This document shows positions 1 to 4,218 of a DNA stretch of 8,283 nucleotides, one piece after another. Every line of letters starts with the position of its first letter. Position 1 is the stretch's first letter. The stretch lies in NCBI GenBank assembly GCA_017503445.1, contig JAFVTB010000126.1, positions 1 to 8,283 of the forward strand, given 5' to 3'. The position numbers were made by a program, and so were the translations under genes. A model generated the notes under the pieces. The model was not told where the DNA came from, did not search any database, and saw only the letters and a list, made by a program, of their open reading frames with translations. Origin of the DNA: Clostridia bacterium (GTDB lineage Bacteria > Bacillota > Clostridia > Christensenellales > UBA1242).

Positions 1-192
1 CTGTTCACGGCTGTCCTTATGTTTGTGTGGTGAGCGGATAACAGTGATGATTTCCCTGTCTGTTGGAAGAGGAACAGGGCCAACAATGCTTGCACCGCCT
101 TTTTTTGCTGTGCCGATGATGATTCTGCACGCTTCATCTAAAAGTGCATGGTCATACGCTTTAAGTTTGATTCTAAGTTTCTCTGTTGCCAT
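1..192 (-). CDS. rpsJ: Small ribosomal subunit protein uS10 (S10), N-terminal 64 residues, cut by window edge
   Basis: This is the first part of ribosomal protein S10, a component of the 30S head that in many bacteria also takes part in transcription antitermination as NusE. The translation starts MATEKLRIKLKAYDH and continues through GPVPLPT (residues 38-44) and a segment SPHKHKDSREQ (54-64). These match the well-known S10 landmarks (RIRLKAFDH, GPxPLPT, SPHxxKDxRxQ). The family is about 100-105 residues, so roughly 40 residues lie beyond the left edge. The ATG at 190-192 is fixed by an AGGAGG ribosome binding site (204-209) and by alignment to the family N-terminus. In most bacteria rpsJ opens the large S10 operon (rplC, rplD and so on), and the strong promoter upstream agrees with that. 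Identification is by recognition of the protein sequence. Confidence 0.97.
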   Translation of the reverse strand, partial: MATEKLRIKLKAYDHALLDEACRIIIGTAKKGGASIVGPVPLPTDREIITVIRSPHKHKDSREQ

Positions 193-298
193 AAGTTATA
201 AAACCTCCTGTTTGATTAAAACCGCATAAAAACTGCGATTTTTTGTTACACTTATCCGTGTGTTTTTGCTAGTAAGCATAAAAAAATTGCTGTTAGCT
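193..298 (-). other. Untranslated leader of the rpsJ (S10) operon
   Basis: About 105 bases lie between the start expected from the promoter at 305-333 and the rpsJ ATG. The leader ends with AGGAGG at 204-209. It contains a run of T (minus strand) just after the expected start and only short possible stems, such as CGCA/TGCG around 224-238. S10 operon leaders are regulated by L4 in some bacteria, but I see no convincing large structure here. The extent is inferred from the promoter, not observed. Confidence 0.5.
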
Positions 299-328
299 TG
301 CGTTATTATAAGCCATCAAACAGCAATT
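285..328. repeat. 10-base perfect inverted repeat bracketing the rpsJ -10 element, possible operator
   Basis: AATTGCTGTT at 285-294 is repeated as its reverse complement AACAGCAATT at 319-328, with 24 bases between. The centre of symmetry (306.5) falls inside the -10 hexamer. The right arm touches the -35 hexamer and the left arm lies in the initially transcribed region. Arm centres are 34 bases apart, about three helical turns, so both could face the same side of the helix. The repeat is directly visible; a role as an operator is inference. A hairpin with a 24-base loop is less likely, since the right arm lies upstream of the start. Confidence 0.6.
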
Positions 329-333
329 GTCAA
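305..333 (-). promoter_or_regulatory. Perfect-consensus sigma-70/sigma-A promoter for rpsJ
   Basis: On the minus strand there is TTGACA (328-333) and TATAAT (305-310) with exactly 17 bases between them, i.e. a full match to the housekeeping consensus. The upstream DNA (346-426) is very A/T-rich with A- and T-tracts, which could act as an UP element. Transcription should begin near 298, about 105 bases before rpsJ. Very strong promoters are expected for ribosomal protein operons. A 10-base inverted repeat overlaps the promoter and is listed separately. Confidence 0.88.
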
Positions 334-426
334 GGGGTTTTCCCCAAATTTTTTGTGATTTTTGAAAAAAGATTTTTTTGAAGATATATAATGATATATA
401 TAGTAATAAGAGTATTTATTTAGATA

Positions 427-1149
427 CTATCTTTCCAAATCAACTTTCTGCGCTTTGTTCTGGGCGCGTTCTTCAAATTTTGGAAGGTGAAGATTTTCGG
501 CACTGTATTTTTTTTCAATTTCCTTTATGCGGTCTTCAAAGCGGTTATAAAGCACATCAACCACAAGTTTCTTTTTGAAAGTAACAAGATCCTTTTCTTC
601 AAGCATTTCAAGGGCGGAAATTAGGCGCTTTTTAAGCGCTATTTTTTCAAGTTCATCTTGGCCTTTCGCCTTTGCATATCTTAATTTCACCTTTTCAACG
701 CACAGCGAAAAGACATCTTTTGCCCATGTATCAATTTCGGCAATTTTGTTTTCAGTTTGCTTTTTGGTTGGCATTTTGCCCGTTTCGCGCAGCGCTTTGC
801 GCCACGATTTCAGCGCGTTTTGCTTTTCATTAAGCAAATATTGCCGCACATATTCATCAAACGGATTTTCAATCCTGTCCACAAGTTCTTTGGCATCAAA
901 ATAATCGTTCATATCCGCAAGGATTTTCTTGATTTCATACTGCGCGGAATAATACGCATCTTCATCTGCCCAGCGGAAAAAAATACCGCACATTTCCTTG
1001 CCGTTTCGCCTTTCAAATTCATCCTTGATTTCAAGAAATTTTTTGTGCATCTTTTCATCCATAAGATGATAGCGAATAAAATTTTCCGCCTCTTCACGCG
1101 TTTGAAATTTTTGCCATTTTTGTGGGAAAATGCATTCTTTTGGTTCCAT
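427..1149 (-). CDS. Hypothetical charged protein, 240 residues
   Basis: I do not recognise this protein. It is soluble-looking and rich in Lys and Glu, with no signal peptide or membrane segment. Long stretches (about 75-110 and 150-235) look helical and could form coiled coil. The only compact aromatic patch is around residues 54-75 (CGIFFRWADEDAYYSAQYE). Part of it, RWxDxD (59-64), resembles RWFDSD in the protein encoded just upstream. The ATG at 1147-1149 follows a G-rich ribosome binding site (AGGGGGG, ending at 1154), and the upstream gene stops 9 bases before the ATG, so the two are surely cotranscribed. It is third and last in a three-gene operon. No clear intrinsic terminator follows; the downstream DNA is A/T-rich and runs into the rpsJ promoter region. 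Coding status is supported by a long open frame, a tight operon position and no competing frame. Confidence 0.8.
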   Translation of the reverse strand: MEPKECIFPQKWQKFQTREEAENFIRYHLMDEKMHKKFLEIKDEFERRNGKEMCGIFFRWADEDAYYSAQYEIKKILADMNDYFDAKELVDRIENPFDEYVRQYLLNEKQNALKSWRKALRETGKMPTKKQTENKIAEIDTWAKDVFSLCVEKVKLRYAKAKGQDELEKIALKKRLISALEMLEEKDLVTFKKKLVVDVLYNRFEDRIKEIEKKYSAENLHLPKFEERAQNKAQKVDLER

Positions 1150-1158
1150 AAAGCCCCC

Positions 1159-1434
1159 CTATCTTTCCCACAAAAATTCTTTTTTCTTCTTTTTTTCTTC
1201 GTTAAGATATTTATTCTTGATTGCTTCGTGCATCATCCACATATCACTGTCAAACCACCTTGCATACATGCCTTGTGGACCGGGAAAATCCCTTTCAAAT
1301 TGTTTGGCGGCCTTGGCGCGTTCGCGCTGATATTCTTCTTCAATTTTATCTTCAATTGTTTGAACGGGTTGAACTTTTATTGTTTTTTTCACTGCCAATT
1401 TTTTGGCATTGCGTTCAAATGCAATTTGTTTCAT
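1159..1434 (-). CDS. Small charged protein, 91 residues, probable paralogue of the gene upstream
   Basis: The function is unknown. The protein starts MKQIAFERN and shares this N-terminus with the next gene upstream (MKQVAFERN). Both then have a Lys-rich stretch and a C-terminal motif of the form AR[WM]FxxDMW (here 58-66). The middle (28-48) is Glu/Arg-rich and likely helical. The tail is strongly basic, with a lysine run near 81-85. There is no signal peptide, membrane segment or Cys pair. The ATG (1432-1434) overlaps the upstream TAA as TAATG, and an AAGGAG ribosome binding site (1445-1450) lies inside the upstream gene, pointing to translational coupling. It is the middle gene of a three-gene operon. 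A small nucleic-acid- or ribosome-binding protein would fit its charge, but that is only a guess. Confidence 0.8.
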   Translation of the reverse strand: MKQIAFERNAKKLAVKKTIKVQPVQTIEDKIEEEYQRERAKAAKQFERDFPGPQGMYARWFDSDMWMMHEAIKNKYLNEEKKKKKEFLWER

Positions 1435-1649
1435 TATTCTTTTTCTCCTTCCATTTCGTTATAAAGTTGCCACATATCAATGGCAAACATTCGTGCGCGG
1501 TGCCCCGTTGGCTTGCCCAAAAGTTTTGTGTGAACTTCCAAGATTTTTTCGCGTTGTATGTCAAAATCCACACCCAATTTTTGCGCGGGGCGCAAAGATT
1601 TTTTGGTTGAAAATTTGCTTGTATTCCTTTCAAAAGCAACTTGCTTCAT
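1434..1649 (-). CDS. Small protein, 71 residues, first gene of the unknown operon
   Basis: The function is not recognised. The protein begins MKQVAFERNTSKFSTKK, has a central segment VDFDIQREKILEVH (27-40), and ends with the motif ARMFAIDMWQLYNE (52-65) followed by a short acidic tail. The N-terminus and the ARxFxxDMW motif are shared with the 91-residue protein encoded immediately downstream, so the two are likely tandem paralogues. I chose the ATG at 1647-1649. It has AAGGAG at 1655-1660, and the encoded MKQVAFERN aligns exactly with the start of the paralogue. An ATG nine codons earlier lacks a comparable site. The gene follows the trpS terminator by about 50 bases and has a possible promoter of its own. 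Confidence 0.8.
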   Translation of the reverse strand: MKQVAFERNTSKFSTKKSLRPAQKLGVDFDIQREKILEVHTKLLGKPTGHRARMFAIDMWQLYNEMEGEKE

Positions 1650-1666
1650 AACATCTCCTTTGGGGT

Positions 1667-1695
1667 TATTTAGCATTTTTCGTGATTTTTGTCAA
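1667..1695 (-). promoter_or_regulatory. Candidate promoter for the three-gene unknown operon
   Basis: The minus strand shows a perfect TTGACA (1690-1695), a 17-base spacer, then TAAATA (1667-1672) preceded by TG one base upstream (extended -10 context). The -10 itself matches the consensus at only three of six positions. The expected start would leave a leader of only 10-15 bases before the ATG at 1649, with the ribosome binding site almost at the RNA end. The -35 sits against the U-tract of the trpS terminator. This is plausible because the terminator isolates the downstream genes from trpS, but it is not proven. Confidence 0.45.
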
Positions 1696-1696
1696 C

Positions 1697-1716
1697 AAAA
1701 AAAGCCCGTGTGGGCC
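1697..1716 (-). terminator. Intrinsic terminator after trpS
   Basis: On the minus strand a short GC stem, GCCC-ACAC-GGGC (1704-1715), is followed directly by seven T (1697-1703). A G-T pair can extend the base. It begins 5 bases after the trpS stop codon. The stem is short, so some read-through into the following small genes is possible. Confidence 0.8.
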
Positions 1717-1720
1717 ATTT

Positions 1721-2776
1721 TTAAAGTTTGTTGTTTGAAAAATAATTAAGCCCGATTGCCGCGCGCACTTCTTGCAAAGTTTGGTTGGTGATTTCACGGG
1801 CATAAGCGCTGTCGCGCGCCAAAATTTCCAAAAGATAATCTTTTTTATCTTCAAATTCCGCGCGGCGCGCCCGCATTGGCGCAAGGGTGTCTTCCATAAC
1901 ATTCGCCAAAAACTTTTTCACCTTAACATCGCCAAGCCCGCCCCTTTGATAATGCGCCTTAAGTTCTTCCAAATTTTTATATTCAGGCAAAAACTTTTCA
2001 AAGTGCGCAGGGGTTGAAAAGGCATCAAGATATATGAAAACAGGGTTGTTTTCGGTTTCGCCGGGGTCTTCCACGCGGATATGGTTTGGGTCCGTGAACA
2101 TACTCATCACTTTTTTACGCAAAGTTTCTGGGTCATCTTTCAAAAAGATGCAGTTGTTCAAGGATTTACTCATCTTCGCGTTGCCATCGATGCCCACAAT
2201 TCTGTGGCAAGACTTGTTGTCGGGCAAAATTGCCTCAGGCGATACAAGCACTTCACCATAAGTTGAGTTGAACGAATGCACGATTTCGCGGGCTTGTTCA
2301 ATCATAGGAAGTTGGTCTTCCCCCACAGGCACAAATTTGGCCTTAAAGGCGGTGATGTCTGCCGCTTGGCTGATTGGATAGGTTACAAACCCCACAGGCA
2401 CACTGCGATTAAACCCGCGCATTTTGATTTCGGTTTTAATGGTTGGATTGCGTTCAAGGCGAGCAAGCGTTACAAGGTTTGAATAATACATAGGCAGTTC
2501 AAAAAGCGCAGGGATTTGCGATTGCAAGAAAAAGCGCGTTTTGTCAATTTCAAGACCTGCGGCGATGTAATCCAAAAACACTTCCAAAATGCTGCTGCGG
2601 ATTTTTTCGGGGTTGTTTGCGTTGTCAGTTAGGGCTTGAAGATCGGCAATCATAACAAACTGCTGGAAATTCCCGCTGTTTTGCAGTTCAACACGTTTTT
2701 TCAGTGAGCCAACATAGTGGCCAATATGAAGGTTGCCTGTTGGGCGATCACCCGTAAGGATAATTTGTTTTTCCAT
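1721..2776 (-). CDS. trpS: Tryptophanyl-tRNA synthetase (class Ic), EC 6.1.1.2
   Basis: The enzyme charges tRNA-Trp with tryptophan using ATP, in the cytoplasm. Visible hallmarks, numbered from the chosen start, are the class I signature TGxxPTGxLHIGH variant TGDRPTGNLHIGHYVG (8-23), with HIGH at 17-20. Next come the substrate-pocket segment around SQIPALFE (86-93), PISQAADITAFKA (136-148) with VGEDQ (151-155), and the KMSKS loop as AKMSKSLNN (200-208). At 351 residues it has the usual length and looks intact. The sequence style (TGDRPTGxLHIGHYVGSLK, PVGEDQLPM) is that of Bacillota enzymes. The ATG at 2774-2776 is preferred because AAGGGG lies 7 bases before it; an ATG two codons upstream (2782) is almost on top of that site. 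The upstream DUF1858-like gene ends only 11 bases away, so the two form an operon. No T-box leader was found upstream. Confidence 0.97.
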   Translation of the reverse strand: MEKQIILTGDRPTGNLHIGHYVGSLKKRVELQNSGNFQQFVMIADLQALTDNANNPEKIRSSILEVFLDYIAAGLEIDKTRFFLQSQIPALFELPMYYSNLVTLARLERNPTIKTEIKMRGFNRSVPVGFVTYPISQAADITAFKAKFVPVGEDQLPMIEQAREIVHSFNSTYGEVLVSPEAILPDNKSCHRIVGIDGNAKMSKSLNNCIFLKDDPETLRKKVMSMFTDPNHIRVEDPGETENNPVFIYLDAFSTPAHFEKFLPEYKNLEELKAHYQRGGLGDVKVKKFLANVMEDTLAPMRARRAEFEDKKDYLLEILARDSAYAREITNQTLQEVRAAIGLNYFSNNKL

Positions 2777-2787
2777 AACCATTCCCC

Positions 2788-2979
2788 TTATGCCTTTCCG
2801 TTCAGGCGGTCAAGAACAAAGTCAAGATCAAGCCCATGCACAGCGCAGGCCTCTTCAAGGGTTTCCATTTGGCTCATCGGGCAGCCAAGGCAATGCATAC
2901 CAAATCCCAAAAGGATTGTTGCATTTTCTTCATCGGCGGAAAGGATTTCGCCAAGTGTTTGATTTTTGTTGTATTTCAT
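2788..2979 (-). CDS. DUF1858-type redox-disulfide protein, 63 residues
   Basis: This is a tiny single-domain protein of the DUF1858 / hybrid-cluster-protein-associated disulfide family. The diagnostic features are an N-terminal TLGEIL segment (8-13), a helix-rich body, and GFGMHCLGCPMSQMETLEEA (25-44) with the CxxC pair at Cys30 and Cys33. The family usually ends with an acidic helix after this motif, as here (EEACAVHGLDLDFVLDRL). Members are thought to undergo thiol-disulfide or metal chemistry, but the biological role is not established. The ATG at 2977-2979 is preceded by AGGAG (2990-2994), 10 bases away. The open frame continues upstream through a palindromic GC-rich element, but that extension would add a non-family N-terminus and is rejected. 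It is the first gene of an operon with trpS. Confidence 0.88.
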   Translation of the reverse strand: MKYNKNQTLGEILSADEENATILLGFGMHCLGCPMSQMETLEEACAVHGLDLDFVLDRLNGKA

Positions 2980-3000
2980 ATTTAATTTTCTCCTATAATC

Positions 3001-3100
3001 GGGGCGGCGGGCGAGCGCGAACATTTGTTCGCGCGCGCTTTGGGCGGCAAGAGCCGCCAAAGCGCAAATTTTGCTTCCGCAAAATCCGCCCGCCGTCCCC
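3001..3100 (-). ncRNA. Cloverleaf-forming 100-base structured element, probable 5' leader structure or palindromic repeat
   Basis: The bases 3001-3100 are 67% G+C and can be almost fully paired. A closing stem joins 3001-3013 to 3087-3100 (13 pairs, one bulged base at 3096). Inside are three hairpins: 3015-3022/3027-3034 (8 pairs, 4-base loop), 3035-3048/3053-3065 (13 pairs, one bulged G) and 3068-3074/3079-3085 (7 pairs). Only four bases lie unpaired at the junction. Read as minus-strand RNA the last hairpin carries a GGAA loop, a GNRA tetraloop, and the closing stem ends 6 bases before the AGGAG site of the DUF1858-like gene. A candidate promoter would start RNA about three bases before the closing stem. 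The pairing is seen directly; whether it is a regulatory leader, a separate RNA or a genomic palindromic repeat is open. I know of no named family that it matches. Confidence 0.55.
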
Positions 3101-3109
3101 TTCACGACA

Positions 3110-3138
3110 ATATTAAGATTTGCGTAAAAGGCAGTTAA
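3110..3138 (-). promoter_or_regulatory. Candidate promoter for the DUF1858-trpS operon
   Basis: On the minus strand TTAACT (3133-3138) and TAATAT (3110-3115) are 17 bases apart; each matches four of six consensus positions. RNA would start near 3103, just before the cloverleaf element. The site overlaps the small hairpin at 3129-3143. It is a modest match and unproven, but a promoter is needed between the SPFH gene and this operon if the hairpin there terminates transcription. Confidence 0.4.
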
Positions 3139-3143
3139 TGCCT
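3126..3143 (-). terminator. Weak candidate terminator after the VirB6-like/SPFH unit
   Basis: On the minus strand AGGCA-TTAAC-TGCCT (3129-3143) forms a 5-pair stem followed by a short T run (TTTT counting the last stem base, then ACG). It lies about 75 bases after the SPFH stop codon. A second GC stem, GCGGG-AAGC-CCCGC (3163-3176), lies closer to the gene but has no T run. Termination may be partial. Confidence 0.35.
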
Positions 3144-3167
3144 GCGGGCCGCCATAATGCCAGCGGG
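3137..3167. repeat. Short direct repeat, two 12-base copies with 19-base period
   Basis: AATGCCTGCGGG (3137-3148) recurs as AATGCCAGCGGG (3156-3167), 11 of 12 identical and offset by 19 bases. Both copies are part of the small-hairpin region next to the cloverleaf element. Only two copies are present, so no array is implied. The function is unknown. Confidence 0.5.
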
Positions 3168-3216
3168 GCTTCCCGCCTTAACTTATCACATCTGCACTTA
3201 TTTTTCAAGCAATAAA

Positions 3217-4215
3217 TCAATCTTTGCCCAAAAACTTTTCCCAGCCGCTCCAGATGCTTCGTTTATCACGCGCGGCCTGTTGTTCTTCAAGTTTGGCACG
3301 CTGGGCTTCAAGGGTCTCAAAGTCTTCCGCGCAGGCGTTTTGCCATTCATCTTCTTGATTGTAATAACTCATTTCGTTGTCCTCCAAAGAAGTACTATAT
3401 TCATTTTCTTCAACTTTGATGTCAGTTTCATGGCTGATTTTTTCTTTGTTTTTTAAGTTTTCTTGCAAAAAATTGGTGCTTTTTGTTGGTTTGGGGCTTG
3501 CAGGCGCTTTTGCCATAAGGGGATTTTTCGGTTGTTTCTTCAGCCCCGCCATATCAATTTCCAAAACACGCATTCCCAAAACGCCAAGCCCAACATCTTC
3601 CAAAAGTGGCGCAAGTTTTGCCTGCAACACCTCGGCAATCTCATCAGCGCGCGGGCGCGCGAATTGGCTTTTAAAAAATTGATATTTCTGCAAATGTTCG
3701 GTGGCAAATTCACTTAGCCACGTGGCGACAATGTCTTCAGGTTCATTAGGCCGCAAAATGGCAAGCTGCCGAAGAAGCGACTTTAAAAACTTTTCGTGGT
3801 CAACCACTTGCAAATCCACCGCAAACTGCAGTTTCACCCAAAAGCGCCCATCTTTCGCATTATTAAACCGCAGTTTTTTATATGTGCCAAACACAAAGTT
3901 TTGCACCACGCCCATATTCACAAAATATGCAAACGCATTGAAACCATCGGGCGCATCGCCATATTTATCCAATTTTGAAAGTTTAAACTTTTTGTTTGCA
4001 AGTGGCAAAATCACAGGCGTAAGCGTGTGCGTGCCAGTTGGCAGCCAGTCCAGAACCTTGCCACGCGCGGCAAACGCCAAAAGCGCGTTTTCAGGCACAA
4101 TGGCTTTGCGATTCAAATACACCACATCGTGTTTCAGCGGATATGGAAAAACAAGATATCCAGAAATATCTTGTTTTAACTCTATATTCTTATTCTTCTT
4201 TCCAAACAGTCCCAA
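3217..4215 (-). CDS. SPFH (band 7/stomatin-like) domain protein, 332 residues
   Basis: Residues about 20-225 resemble the SPFH family subgroup often labelled virion-core-protein-like or YdjI-like. Supporting segments are the strand YLNRKAIVPENALLAF (33-48), RGKVLDWLPTGTHTLT (51-66), the strand AYFVNMGVVQNFVFGT (96-111) and the closing GLGVLGMRVLEIDM (209-222). SPFH proteins form oligomeric scaffolds, often at membranes; this one shows no obvious transmembrane helix. From about 226 the sequence becomes a low-complexity Pro/Lys then acidic tail, ending with an aromatic stretch IWSGWEKFLG (321-330). The start is TTG (4213-4215), preceded by AAGGA at a good distance; that site overlaps the end of the upstream gene, whose TAG is only 3 bases before the TTG. 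The two genes are therefore coupled, suggesting that this protein works with, or organises, the VirB6-like membrane protein. Family assignment is by motif recognition only. Confidence 0.7.
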   Translation of the reverse strand: MGLFGKKNKNIELKQDISGYLVFPYPLKHDVVYLNRKAIVPENALLAFAARGKVLDWLPTGTHTLTPVILPLANKKFKLSKLDKYGDAPDGFNAFAYFVNMGVVQNFVFGTYKKLRFNNAKDGRFWVKLQFAVDLQVVDHEKFLKSLLRQLAILRPNEPEDIVATWLSEFATEHLQKYQFFKSQFARPRADEIAEVLQAKLAPLLEDVGLGVLGMRVLEIDMAGLKKQPKNPLMAKAPASPKPTKSTNFLQENLKNKEKISHETDIKVEENEYSTSLEDNEMSYYNQEDEWQNACAEDFETLEAQRAKLEEQQAARDKRSIWSGWEKFLGKD

Positions 4216-4218
4216 GGC

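Noticed and set aside
334..345. GGGGTTTTCCCC as a terminator stem for the 240-residue gene
   Set aside because: Only four pairs, no T run on the minus strand after it, and it lies directly against the rpsJ -35 box; it may be chance.
757..1464. A 235-codon plus-strand open frame rich in Phe
   Set aside because: It is antisense to the unknown operon, crosses gene boundaries, and its Phe/Ile-rich composition simply mirrors Lys/Glu codons on the coding strand.
1650..1676. Earlier ATG (1676) for the 71-residue protein
   Set aside because: It would include the ribosome binding site of the better start, and the extra nine residues are not shared by the paralogue downstream.
2777..2782. trpS start at the ATG two codons upstream (2782)
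   Set aside because: The G-rich ribosome binding site lies only about one base from that ATG, while spacing to the ATG at 2776 is normal. The difference is two residues and does not affect function.
2994..2999. Plus-strand TATAAT as a promoter
   Set aside because: No -35 match lies 16-18 bases upstream and there is no plus-strand gene downstream to express.
3001..3100. A tRNA gene, because of the cloverleaf shape
   Set aside because: Arm lengths (8, 13, 7 pairs with 4-base loops) do not fit tRNA; there is no 7-base anticodon loop, no T-loop sequence and no acceptor end.
2980..3105. N-terminal extension of the DUF1858-like gene to an ATG at 3105
   Set aside because: The added 42 residues come from the palindromic GC-rich element, lack any family similarity, and have no good ribosome binding site; the ATG at 2979 has AGGAG and matches the family start.
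2980..3216. A T-box riboswitch upstream of trpS
   Set aside because: The conserved T-box antiterminator sequence (GGGTGGNACCGCG type) is absent, and there is no terminator after the structure before the first gene.
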